Shown here one piece after another: positions 16,509 to 25,662 of a DNA stretch of 64,000 bases. Within the stretch, counting starts at the first letter, position 1. Each line of letters starts with the position of its first letter. Position numbers and translations under genes: made by a program. Under the pieces are notes generated by a model. That model ran no database searches and had not been told where the DNA came from. It saw only the letters and a list, made by a program, of their open reading frames with translations. The DNA comes from Alphaproteobacteria bacterium LSUCC0719 (GTDB lineage Bacteria > Pseudomonadota > Alphaproteobacteria > Puniceispirillales > Puniceispirillaceae): the NCBI GenBank assembly GCA_040839025.1, contig JBFPJN010000001.1, positions 1-64,000 on the forward strand, read 5' to 3'.

Positions 16509-17493
16509 AGTGTTGTTTCGATGAGTGATAGCTTTGTTTTTCTACCCAGTCCGCAACAGTCTTAAGGCTTTCCTTAAATTTTTGTGGATTACTATATTTC
16601 GGTGACCAGCCTAATAGTTGTTTTGCTTTTGAGTTGTCTGATATCAGTTGTAGAACTTCACTTTTTCCAGGCCGAAGCCTTTCTTCTTTAGTCACGATGA
16701 ATACCTCTTTGCCTTTGATTAAACAAAAAAGGTCAACAATTTCCTTTATGCTATATTCAATACCTGTCCCAAGATTAATCTCATGCCCATCAATCATTTT
16801 TCCTGCTGTCACTGCTAAGGCTATGCCTTCGACAGTATCATCTACATAACTGAAGTCACGTGTCGTATGAACATTACCTAACTCAATCTTCCCATTGTCG
16901 TTAATCATCTGTGCAGCGATTGTGGGTATAACTGCCCTTAACGATTGCCTTGGGCCAAATGTGTTAAATGGTCGGATTATTGTAACTGGCAAACCAAAAC
17001 TTCTATAAAATGACAGGGATAATTGATCGGCTGCAGTTTTGGTTGCTGCGTACGGTGATTGAGCATTTTTGGGATGATCTTCATTCATTGGTCGGATCAA
17101 AGCAGATCCAAATACTTCACTGGTGGATATTTGGATAACCCTGCCAACATTGTTGTTCAAGGCCGCATTCAGAATATTACTGCAACCTAGGACGTTTGTG
17201 TTGACATAACTTTGGGGAGCTGTGTACGAGTATGGAATGCCTATTAAGGCAGCCATATTTATAATCAACTCGCAGCCTTTTGCGACTTGGTTTATAAATG
17301 AAAAGTCAACAATATCGCCTTTGGATATCTCGATTTCTTTGAAAACATCATAAGGGATGTCATCAAGCCAACCCAAACCCCCATCTGACCTGTAATGCGT
17401 CATAGCTTTAACGTCGTGGCCATCGTTGACTAACTTCTCAACTAAATGAGATCCAATAAAGCCACCAGCACCTGTTACTAAAATCTTAGACAT
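16498..17493 (-). CDS. legB: LegB-type NAD-dependent sugar 4,6-dehydratase
   Basis: A 331-residue extended SDR. It shows the Rossmann motif VTGAGGFIGSHL, the region STSEVFG with the catalytic Ser/Thr and acid, and the active-site YAATK. The stretch ALIGIPYSYTAPQSYVNTN is typical of the LegB/GDP-sugar 4,6-dehydratase group. It catalyses the first committed modification, 4,6-dehydration of NDP-GlcNAc, in legionaminic acid synthesis. It overlaps both the cytidylyltransferase gene (8 bp) and legC (11 bp), so the operon is tightly coupled. Confidence 0.88.
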   Translation of the reverse strand: MSKILVTGAGGFIGSHLVEKLVNDGHDVKAMTHYRSDGGLGWLDDIPYDVFKEIEISKGDIVDFSFINQVAKGCELIINMAALIGIPYSYTAPQSYVNTNVLGCSNILNAALNNNVGRVIQISTSEVFGSALIRPMNEDHPKNAQSPYAATKTAADQLSLSFYRSFGLPVTIIRPFNTFGPRQSLRAVIPTIAAQMINDNGKIELGNVHTTRDFSYVDDTVEGIALAVTAGKMIDGHEINLGTGIEYSIKEIVDLFCLIKGKEVFIVTKEERLRPGKSEVLQLISDNSKAKQLLGWSPKYSNPQKFKESLKTVADWVEKQSYHSSKQHYAT

Positions 17494-18211
17494 TAAGATG
17501 CTCCCAAAGCCAGCTTTCGCTGTTTTCCAGAAGTAATTTTGCTACAAGAAAATCAAATTCTGTATCTATGTCTACAGCCTTTTCCTGAGAAATCTCACTT
17601 ATTCCAATTTTACCTTCTTTGATGCTGTCGACTGACTCTATATATCCAGGGGTAGTTACATAGCATCCAGCAACTAATTTAAAAATATCTGGCCCCTCTT
17701 GCCTTTGGAAGAATTTATTTTCGCTTAAAAAGCTAAAGCCTTGATCATTTTCTATCCCAGATAAGAAAGCGGATTTAGAATGATCTTGTGTTGCTGTAAT
17801 CGTAATGTCCGAAGAGGAGTTTAAGTGACATCTAATGGTTTGTTCTAGATCATTAGGGTCGACAAGAGGGCACACTGTTGGGACTGATACGAATAGGTCC
17901 GGTAAAGTTTGATATCTTTCATGCCAACACCCTATCAAATGTTTCCAGGATAAAATTTCAGGAGAAGTATCGCTAGCCAAATTTCTGGGTCGTTTAAAGA
18001 GAACCTCAGCCCCAGCACTTTTGGCCATATTGATTATGTCATCGCAGTCAGTTGATACAAACACCTTATCAATCGCCGGCGCAGACTTCGCCTTTAAAAC
18101 AGCGCGCTCTATAAGACTTATACCGTTAATTTTCCTGAGATTCTTTTTTGGCACACCCTTTGAGCCAGCTCTTGCGAATACGCAAGACCAAATTTCTTTA
18201 CCTTGGAGCAT
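17486..18211 (-). CDS. legF: CMP-nonulosonate cytidylyltransferase (LegF/NeuA-like)
   Basis: A 241-residue acylneuraminate cytidylyltransferase. It shows the nucleotide-binding ARAGSKGVPKKNL, VFVSTDCDDI, and a CMP-NeuAc-synthetase-like core SVPTVCPLVDPNDL. It is first gene of the legF-legB-legC-legG-ptmE operon and would activate legionaminic acid with CTP. It has no strong Shine-Dalgarno before ATG 18211 (only GAAAAA). The KDSA/KDO-cytidylyltransferase fold is related, but the operon context argues for a nonulosonic acid. Confidence 0.85.
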   Translation of the reverse strand: MLQGKEIWSCVFARAGSKGVPKKNLRKINGISLIERAVLKAKSAPAIDKVFVSTDCDDIINMAKSAGAEVLFKRPRNLASDTSPEILSWKHLIGCWHERYQTLPDLFVSVPTVCPLVDPNDLEQTIRCHLNSSSDITITATQDHSKSAFLSGIENDQGFSFLSENKFFQRQEGPDIFKLVAGCYVTTPGYIESVDSIKEGKIGISEISQEKAVDIDTEFDFLVAKLLLENSESWLWEHLNV

Positions 18212-18903
18212 TTTTTCAACACCACAAAATTGATTACGCTGGGCATTGTTAATCTAGCAAATTGATGCGCGAATTTCATCGACCAGTTTATCTTAAGTCA
18301 AAATTTGCTGGTATCAGGGTCATAAGAGTATTTCATATTTTCATCGCTTCCAGCAGCTTCTGTTTTGGAATCAGTTGGCTCCTTAAATGTCGTTTTGCTA
18401 AGTTTGATACCAACGTTAAAAAAAAGGCGATGAACGTCCGCTCGTCAGTTACGAAGTTGAAGTATCAGATACCTGACCAGTTCAAAAAATGACAAAATTT
18501 GATGCTCAAAGAGCAAAAATAAATATTCAAAAATCCCTAACCAAAACTGGATGATAGTGCTGAAAAATGTTTCTGAAAGGTATGCGTGGGCAAAAGGACA
18601 ATTAGTCTACAGAAACTTTTTGATTGTGGGATAAATTAACATGACTCAGTGGATGCACAAATTCTTCATTGGAGATAAAACAATTAAGCTACGGCCCTTA
18701 AACACTACAGGGTAGCTAAAAGCTAACAATTAGTATGTAGCAAATTGCAAAATCAACGATAGAGAGAGTGAAAATAGAATTATTAAATCCAACCACAATG
18801 GGTGAGATATTCTAAAGATATTATAATTGAGAAGTTAAATCTTTATATAAAAGGATAATGTGAAATTCTCTTTAGGTAGAAAAAATTCACATCAAAATGC
18901 ACA
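18212..18903. other. Gene-free AT-rich region between leg operon and methyltransferase
   Basis: About 690 bp with no credible coding frame; a 76-codon frame near 18262 has no family features or ribosome-binding site. The leg operon promoter should lie at its left end. Confidence 0.4.
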
Positions 18904-19842
18904 TCAAAGTTTCCTAATGACAATTAAAAACTCCATCGCATCCTTGATGTTTTTCGCAGGCGTATGGAGAGTATCCTGTAAAAGATTGTGTAAGGTGTCT
19001 ACCCATTCTTCTTTGATTTCTGACAATTCGTCTTTCGGAATTTTTCTGGTCATGGAAAACAAAGGTTTAAATAAAGGCCGAAGTCCAATGTCCCAAATTC
19101 TGGCGGTCGCTCCGTTATAAACAGGAATTACATCCTCCACGTAGACACCTGGCACGCTACGAAACATATCAATATACTGATCCAGGTCTAGTAATCCCTT
19201 GTAGCTATTAAGCCGGCCTGCATCGATGACATCCGCAAAATTTTTTCCTAATTCAGGTGCGTATACTGCGGCTGTATGCAAAAGCATCGCCCTAGTTTTT
19301 ACATGCAGTAGAATTAAGCCATCTGAGTTGCAAACTCTAACGATGTCAGTTGCATGTTCTTTAATCTTATCAACCCAATATATACTATTTGAATAAACAT
19401 AGGTGAACGTGTCATCTTGGAATTTGAGCTTGTTATTGTTGTCATGCAAAACAAGGTCCGTATAAGCGCCTAGAACACCTGCTTTTTTCAGCATAGTGGA
19501 CTTCCAATCAATCCCAGTATGGAAGAAATTATGAGGCTTCGACAGCGGATTGATAGTATGAGAGTCCTCTTCAAAGTGATCGAAGTGATCAAAATCAGCG
19601 GTCCGAGGTTTATCAATTTTGATAGATTGAAACATATCATCGGTAGGGCTCAATATCCCCCCATGACAAATATATGAAAAGACGCCATCACCACATGAAA
19701 TATCAATCGCGCAATCTGTTTCTTGAACTAGATACTTCTGGAGCGATAAAGCTCTGTTGGTTTGGGTAAGAGCATTCTCGGGCCGCAGCCAGAAGTAAGA
19801 GAGGAAGGACTTTAGCAATTGCCCAGAAACGGTTTTTTCCAT
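18904..19842 (-). CDS. Class I SAM-dependent methyltransferase-like protein
   Basis: A 312-residue protein with a Rossmann methyltransferase pattern. Motif I is AIDISCGDGVFSYI around residue 45. Motif II/III-like residues lie near LVLHDNNNKLKFQDDTF, a YSNSIYWVD segment follows in the position of the Methyltransf_11 post-II region, and VCNSDGLILLHVKTRA matches motif VI. It probably modifies a sugar or glycan intermediate of the island. The acceptor is unknown. It stands alone, with non-coding DNA on both sides. Confidence 0.7.
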   Translation of the reverse strand: MEKTVSGQLLKSFLSYFWLRPENALTQTNRALSLQKYLVQETDCAIDISCGDGVFSYICHGGILSPTDDMFQSIKIDKPRTADFDHFDHFEEDSHTINPLSKPHNFFHTGIDWKSTMLKKAGVLGAYTDLVLHDNNNKLKFQDDTFTYVYSNSIYWVDKIKEHATDIVRVCNSDGLILLHVKTRAMLLHTAAVYAPELGKNFADVIDAGRLNSYKGLLDLDQYIDMFRSVPGVYVEDVIPVYNGATARIWDIGLRPLFKPLFSMTRKIPKDELSEIKEEWVDTLHNLLQDTLHTPAKNIKDAMEFLIVIRKL

Positions 19843-20854
19843 AATTTGCCAATAAAAGTTTATTTGAAAGGTATTTTTCTATGCAGCACATGTTCCCTAT
19901 AAGACGGCCCCTTTTGGAGACGACAATAGTGCTGAAATGTGAGCTTTCAAAACACTAAGATTTTTGTTGTAAAGCGGACTGGGCCTAACAAGATACAATT
20001 TTGACAGTTAAGTGATTTATGTCAAGAAAAGAAACTAAATCAAAAATATGATCCATAGCTTTGCACATTGACGATTATAAGAATGGCTAGAGACAAGAAT
20101 GCATCATAAACGGAGGTCCAGCTGTAGTTTGAGTTTGTTTTTGTCTGTAACAGGTTTAAATTATAACTGAATATAATAACGCAGTTTCGCTTTATATTTT
20201 ATTTCTCAAATATCTTTTAACATAAAAGCGAATTTTCAGTTGATTATTAGGTGGTATACCCAACCATGAATTGAAGTGTGATTGGAAGATCAAACGGTGC
20301 TCATTTCCATCGGTGTTTACGGTTAAATTCTATAATTCAGTGTTTGAATAGTTTGTTGATAAAACCTAGTAAATACAATTGGTAAATTGGTTGAAAGACA
20401 GCAAACATCGTTTCTATTTCTGTTTTGATTGGTCAGTTTTAGTATTTTTCAGTGACTAGTCACTGCTGGAGTAGTCGATTTTGGTCAAATAGTTTTTCTT
20501 GTAGGATGAGAAGCTTTTAGTCAAAGGTAGATTCCTGTCGATAGGTATTTTAAAACAACTTTTTGATTTATCTACAGGTGATCAAATTTGCTAGGCTATC
20601 GATTGAAGCTTTTTGTTGGAGCAGGTTATTTTGCCCCTTTGGGAAATAAAATTATAGCTGAGGTGTTGTCTCGGCATTTAGGCGAGGGGCAACATTGCTA
20701 ATAGATAGAATCCTGTGCGCCAGTACTCATAGTCGAAGAGACGAATTAAGTTGAAAAGAAATATTGAAGCGAATTCAAACAAAATTATAGGCAGTTTTGG
20801 GTCGAAATTGGCACACAATTGTCCTTTTCACCCTAACAAGGCAGGGCTCCAGCC
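19843..20854. other. Long gene-free AT-rich region with a palindrome
   Basis: About 1 kb without an intact gene. A short frame at 20588-20701 (TTG start, 37 codons) encodes a protein-like peptide containing GYRLKLFVGAGYFAP and ending in SRHLGEGQHC, perhaps a remnant of a lost gene; I cannot assign it. The 16-bp palindrome at 20450 is the only clear structural signal. Confidence 0.4.
20450..20465. promoter_or_regulatory. Perfect 16-bp palindrome
   Basis: CAGTGACTAGTCACTG is identical to its own reverse complement and sits in otherwise unstructured AT-rich DNA. Its size and symmetry suit an operator for a dimeric regulator or a remnant of a recombination site. No U-tract follows, so a terminator is unlikely. 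Confidence 0.45.
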
Positions 20855-21413
20855 GTGTCCTTTATTGGGATTTTCTCAAAAAAAAATTTCGATAAGTCAG
20901 GAACATTTGTCGAATGTGGCGTTCAATACCTTAATTTCTCTCCACGTTATGGAATTAACGCGGCATATAATTGTGCTCGTGAGATTATTGGTCTCGACTC
21001 CCTCGAGGGTTTTGGTATCTCTGATTACGCCATTTATGGTTGTCTGTCAGTTCATGGCGATTGTTCAATAATTGACAGCTGGAACGCAGACTTAGCGGCA
21101 CTTTTGGGCTTTCATACCGATTACTCACTTTTGCCACATGCCCAGAAGACACTTTGATTTTGGGGGAAGCCTCTTTTGAAAGGTCACATGTTTTTGGGCA
21201 GAAATCCATATAAAGGAATATTCATGATCATGTTTGAAAATGATATTTACAAAGAAAGTGAAAACGATTTGGGTTTTGCTTGCCACGTTTAATGAAGGGA
21301 TCACTATTGGTCTTTGATGAGTTTAACAGGGTCGTGCTCCAGACAATACTGAAGCTGTTATTGAGGTGTTGAAGTTAAATGGATTGGTTATCAAACGGCA
21401 TCTTTATCACTAG
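20855..21413 (+). pseudogene. Decayed class I (TylF/macrocin O-methyltransferase-like) methyltransferase
   Basis: Three frames in succession carry one family's landmarks in the right order. Frame A (to 21157) has GTFVECGVQ and IIGLDSLEGFG, matching the motif I and the DSFEG element of TylF-like methyltransferases. Near 21270-21325 a second frame reads LPRLMKGSLLVFDEFN. A third frame then reads PDNTEAVIEVLKLNGLVIKRH and ends at TAG 21411-21413. At least two frameshifts and one in-frame stop separate these pieces, so the gene is inactive. The intact ancestor probably methylated a sugar or hydroxyl group in a glycan. Confidence 0.7.
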
Positions 21414-21449
21414 TATTGTTCGTTCATCAGCTAAGGGAAAAAAGAAACT

Positions 21450-23162
21450 ATGAAAATAGTCGGATTGAATCACGGTGAATTTAACTCTTCAGCTGCGTTG
21501 ATTGTCGACGGAGAGGTTGTAGCTGCAGCCGCAGAAGAGAGGTTTGTGCGGGAGAAAAAAACAAAAAAATTTCCTAAAAATTCTTTAGAGTTTTGTTTAT
21601 CAGCGCAAGAAATTAAATTATCCAACGTTGATGCGTTTTCTCAGGCTTGGAACCCTGGAGCAAAATGGGTTTCCTTCAATCCGTTGATATCTTCGACTCA
21701 AGTTAAGAGAGAAGATTATTTTTATACTATTCCAGACCATTTGTTTAATTTGTTTGGCAGCACAAGAATCCCTAACTACGTTATTCAGAATTTTGAGTGC
21801 GGTTTGCCGCCAGTTTATTATATCAAACACCATCTATGCCATGCAGCAAACGCGTATTTTTTATCTCCTTTCGATGAAGCGGCAGTGTTGACTGCAGATT
21901 GGCAAGGTGAGCTGGAATCGGTAACCAAAGGCTTTTGTAGCGGCAATAATATTGACATCTTTGATACACAGTGGATGCCCCATTCAATAGGCATGTTCTA
22001 CGCAACCTTTACTCAAATTCTTGGCTATCGGCCCGACAATGACGAATGGAAAGTCATGGCGATGTCTGCCGAAGCCGTTGATATGGGTGACTTTGAAGAT
22101 AAAATTCTTAATACAGTTTCGCTTCTTGATAACGGTCGTTTTGAGCTCAATCAAACTTACTATACGGGCGCCTTAGTAGATCAACCATATTTATATTCAC
22201 GAGAACTGCTGCTGTTGCTCGATACAACTCCTGACGATCTTCAAATCTCAAATAGTGACTATTATTGGCAATGTAAGGTTGCAAAAGTAATGCAAAAGGT
22301 TGCGGAGAGGATTATTTGGCATGTTTTGGCTGATTTGTATGAAAAAACTAAAGCAAAAAACTTAGTTTTGGGAGGTGGCTTTTTTATGAATAGCGTAATT
22401 AACGGTAAAATTACAGAGAACACAAAGTTCCAAAATGTATATATCTCACATTCGCCAGATGATTTAGGGAACAGTATTGGTGCTGCTTTGTATGTCCACC
22501 ACTGTATTTTAGGGAAGCCCAAATTGAAGCAACGATCAGCGAGTAATCTCGGTCCAAAGTTTACATCTAGTCAAATCCATCAAGTCATAAAGCGCCGTAA
22601 AGTTTCCAGCGAAAAGCTAAGTAATCCTGAGCAAAGAATTGCAGAGATTTTAGCGAAAGGCGAAGTTGTAGCTGTTTTACAGGGGAGGATGGAGTTTGGG
22701 GATAGAGCTTTAGGGTTTAGGTCTATATTAGGTGATCCACGAACCCATGAAATTAAAGATAAGATTAACAGAATGATAAAATATAGGGAGAGCTATCGCC
22801 CCTTTGCACCAGCAACTTTATTTGATTGCTCGCATCAAATCTTTGAGGTGAATAAAGATTATCTTTGCAATTATATGGAAAAAGTCGTTAGGGTACGACG
22901 GGAATTTTGGGACCAAATACCTGCTGTGACGCACTTCGATGGCTCTGGAAGATTGCAAACGGTTCAAAAATCTGAAAATCCATACTTCTACAGAATAATA
23001 AAAGAATTTGAAAAACTGACTGATATACCAGTCGTTTTGAATACGTCATTCAATGTAAATGGCGAACCGATCGTATTATCCCCTGATGATGCCCTCAATA
23101 CATTTTTCAACTCAGGCCTTGAGTATTTAGTGATGGAGGATTGGTTGATAAGGAAAAAGTGA
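21450..23162 (+). CDS. Carbamoyltransferase (NodU/CmcH family)
   Basis: A 570-residue protein of normal family length. The N-terminal ASKHA/Kae1-like domain shows GLNHGEFNSSAALI, AAAEERFVREKKTKKFP, the metal-binding HHLCHAANAYF and LGGGFFMNSVINGK. The C-terminal domain shows GRMEFGDRALGFRSIL, YRPFAPATL and NTSFNVNGEPIV. These enzymes transfer a carbamoyl group from carbamoyl phosphate, via carbamoyl-adenylate, to a hydroxyl of a sugar or antibiotic. Start ATG 21450 has AAGGGAAAAAAG upstream. Set among glycan genes, it most likely O-carbamoylates a surface sugar. Confidence 0.92.
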   Translation: MKIVGLNHGEFNSSAALIVDGEVVAAAAEERFVREKKTKKFPKNSLEFCLSAQEIKLSNVDAFSQAWNPGAKWVSFNPLISSTQVKREDYFYTIPDHLFNLFGSTRIPNYVIQNFECGLPPVYYIKHHLCHAANAYFLSPFDEAAVLTADWQGELESVTKGFCSGNNIDIFDTQWMPHSIGMFYATFTQILGYRPDNDEWKVMAMSAEAVDMGDFEDKILNTVSLLDNGRFELNQTYYTGALVDQPYLYSRELLLLLDTTPDDLQISNSDYYWQCKVAKVMQKVAERIIWHVLADLYEKTKAKNLVLGGGFFMNSVINGKITENTKFQNVYISHSPDDLGNSIGAALYVHHCILGKPKLKQRSASNLGPKFTSSQIHQVIKRRKVSSEKLSNPEQRIAEILAKGEVVAVLQGRMEFGDRALGFRSILGDPRTHEIKDKINRMIKYRESYRPFAPATLFDCSHQIFEVNKDYLCNYMEKVVRVRREFWDQIPAVTHFDGSGRLQTVQKSENPYFYRIIKEFEKLTDIPVVLNTSFNVNGEPIVLSPDDALNTFFNSGLEYLVMEDWLIRKK

Positions 23163-23424
23163 TTGATAATTATATATGTAGCTTGTTAATTTGAAGCTAT
23201 TGGCAGTTAATGGGTAATGAATAACATCGCCAGAGACGCAGCGCCAGTAATTGAAACTCCAGATTTTTAGCTCGATAAATTTCTGAACAACGATGACTGA
23301 TGTTCGTCTTGCAAAGTGTGACAAGGGTTAGAGTGGACTACTGAATTGTTATGGCGACCGGATAACACTGATAGTAACAATTTAGCGTTTTAATGCTGTT
23401 GTTGTATGAAGGTAGTGCAAAGTT

Positions 23425-24351
23425 ATGAGCCACAGTCACTCAATCATGTTTCATCATTTTCACGACAGAAAGCATCTGGAGACACAGGGAAGTCTTAGTC
23501 AGGCTGATTTTTTAAAAATGATAGAGTGGCTTGCCAAGGAATATAATTTAATCGGCGCAAGTAAGTACTTGGAAAAATATGAAAACGATTGTCTGGCGGA
23601 TCAAGATATATGCTTATCGTTTGATGATGCTCTCCTCTCTCAATATGACATAGCAGTCCCTGTTTTACAGAACTTTGGGTTGGATGCGTTTTTTTTCGTG
23701 TATTCGTCTCCTTTTACGGGAAGCCCGTGTTACTTGGAGACATTTCGTTATTTCCGAACGAATTGTTTTGTTGATCTTGATGAATTCTACAGTCAATTTT
23801 TTACACTGGTCCAAAATAGTTTTGATATAGATTTAGGCCAAGTGCAGCTGGCATTACTCAGTTCTAACTATCTTGCCGAATTCCCTTTTTATACGGAGAA
23901 TGATAAGTGTTTTCGCTTCATAAGGGACCAAATGCTAGGCAGGGAAAAATATGAGTGTGTAATGCTCCAGTTAATGTCGATTAAAGGGTTTTCTTCGAGC
24001 CAAATAATAAACGATCTTTGGATGTCAGAGGACCACCTCAGAGACATCGCTAATTATGGACACCTTGTTGGTTTACATTCATATAGCCACCCAACGCAGA
24101 TGAGCAAATTAACCTATAAAGAGCAGCTATTTCAATACCAGGCGAACTTTGATCATTTGACTACGGTTGTTGGTGATGTTGTTTGCATGTCTCACCCATG
24201 TGGTGATTACAATGCCGATACCGTAAAAATACTGGATGATTTAGGGATAAAAATAGGGTTTCGCTCGAGCCTCAGTAAAACGCATACTAATAGCAGGTTT
24301 GAAATTCCAAGACAGGATCATGTAAATATACACAAGGCTGTGTTTCAATGA
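23425..24351 (+). CDS. Polysaccharide deacetylase (NodB-like) family protein
   Basis: A 308-residue carbohydrate-esterase-4-like protein. Seen are HHFHD near the start, a catalytic SFDDALLSQYD (family motif [T/S]FDD), GLDAFFFVYS, the metal-binding HSYSHP around residue 218 and SHPCGDYN (motif for PxGxY). It has a long insertion between the first two motifs. It is translationally coupled (ATGA) to a formyltransferase-like gene, a pair that could remove an acetyl group and replace it with formyl on an amino sugar. The substrate is inferred only. Confidence 0.8.
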   Translation: MSHSHSIMFHHFHDRKHLETQGSLSQADFLKMIEWLAKEYNLIGASKYLEKYENDCLADQDICLSFDDALLSQYDIAVPVLQNFGLDAFFFVYSSPFTGSPCYLETFRYFRTNCFVDLDEFYSQFFTLVQNSFDIDLGQVQLALLSSNYLAEFPFYTENDKCFRFIRDQMLGREKYECVMLQLMSIKGFSSSQIINDLWMSEDHLRDIANYGHLVGLHSYSHPTQMSKLTYKEQLFQYQANFDHLTTVVGDVVCMSHPCGDYNADTVKILDDLGIKIGFRSSLSKTHTNSRFEIPRQDHVNIHKAVFQ

Positions 24352-25133
24352 AGATCACTATTTTTTCAGGCAATCAGCCGAGACATATTAGCCTTGCCAA
24401 AGAGCTTGGAAAGTTTGCCGAACATGTTTATTTTATTTCAGAGGTAAAAACTGTTTTTCCTGGAAAAATAGATGATTTTTTTAAAAAATCTGATGTCATG
24501 CAAAGCTATTTTGCGAGTGTTTTGAAATCAGAAAGAAGATTATTTGGTGACATAGGATTTTTAGAAACTCACATCAGTACGCTTTCCATTAAAATAGGAG
24601 ACTTAAACCTAATAAAAAGAGAGCAACTCAAAGACGCACTCAACTCAGATCTATATGTGGTTTTTGGATCAAGCTACATTAAAGGATGGTTGCTCGATTT
24701 TCTGGTACAAAATAACGCGATCAATATACATATGGGATTGTCTCCATACTATAGAGGTTCGTCGTGCAACTTTTGGGCGCTTTACGACGACAATCCTAGT
24801 TATGTTGGAGCAACCATCCATCGACTAAGTAAGGGGCTAGATAGTGGTGAAATGTTGTTTCATTGTCTTCCCAAGTTAGAAGAAGGTGATACTCCTTTCG
24901 ACTTTACAATGCGTTCTGTTGTTGCCGCTCATAAAGGCTTATGCCAATCAATCCAAGAAGGAAACATATTGACGATGAAATGCGTGAAGCAAGACAAAGC
25001 ACAAGAGCTTCGGTATACAAGGAATTCAGACTTCACTAATGAAATCGTAAGTGAATTTCTTGGTAGAAGCTACTCAGTTAATAGTGGAGCACTGGCGCAA
25101 TATCCCCAATTAGTGAACCCTATTTTTGTTTAG
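24348..25133 (+). CDS. Formyltransferase-family protein (methionyl-tRNA formyltransferase-like)
   Basis: A 261-residue protein. The core shows YVVFGSSYIKGWLLD, then NIHMGLSPYYRGS, which is the family Asn-x-His and SLLPxYRG element, and GATIHRLSKGLDSGEML with the catalytic Asp. These are features of N10-formyl-THF-dependent formyltransferases such as sugar N-formyltransferases. It lacks a long C-terminal tRNA-binding domain, so a sugar amine is a better acceptor than Met-tRNA. It overlaps the deacetylase gene by 4 bp. Confidence 0.82.
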   Translation: MKITIFSGNQPRHISLAKELGKFAEHVYFISEVKTVFPGKIDDFFKKSDVMQSYFASVLKSERRLFGDIGFLETHISTLSIKIGDLNLIKREQLKDALNSDLYVVFGSSYIKGWLLDFLVQNNAINIHMGLSPYYRGSSCNFWALYDDNPSYVGATIHRLSKGLDSGEMLFHCLPKLEEGDTPFDFTMRSVVAAHKGLCQSIQEGNILTMKCVKQDKAQELRYTRNSDFTNEIVSEFLGRSYSVNSGALAQYPQLVNPIFV

Positions 25134-25662
25134 CCGAATTGATAGACGGGCCGGACGGTCAACATAATTGCCAAAACGGTAAGTAGAAAATCCTATAAAT
25201 CTGAATTTTGCTGCTCTATATGGAGGTTCTATAAACTTTAAATTGGAAAACCATGTTAAAGGATAAATAAATTTCCCTTAAACAAACTGGATACAAAGTT
25301 GGACCTATTAAAGGTACTAAAACTACTATGGCTAAGTTTCATCAAGAAAATAGGAAAAGCATACGTAAATGCCTTCTCAAACAACGGGAAAAATGCCAAT
25401 AAATTTACTATTTGTAGCCATTAGGCAAGTGTATAAAAATATAACAAATCAAAAACACCTTATTACTTAAATCGAATTTTACGAACTGAGTATCTGGTCG
25501 ACTTTGATTTATGCTCTCTGTATTTTCACTACTGCAATTCATTACTAACTTTGAATAGTCGAAAGGATACTGAGTTACACATCTGTCGTTTGTTTCCAGC
25601 AGAAAAGTCTAAAACACAGTCTGGTGCTACAAAAGCAAATTCCTAAGAACATGATTTAAATC
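25134..25662. other. Gene-free region between convergent operons
   Basis: About 530 bp of AT-rich DNA between the + strand formyltransferase gene and the - strand synthase gene. No protein-like frame and no strong hairpin with a U-tract were seen. Confidence 0.4.

Noticed and set aside
20660-20675. GAGGTGTTGTCTCGGC repeated with one mismatch at 40773-40788
   Set aside because: Flanking sequences do not align beyond the 16 bases, so chance or shared coding drift cannot be excluded.
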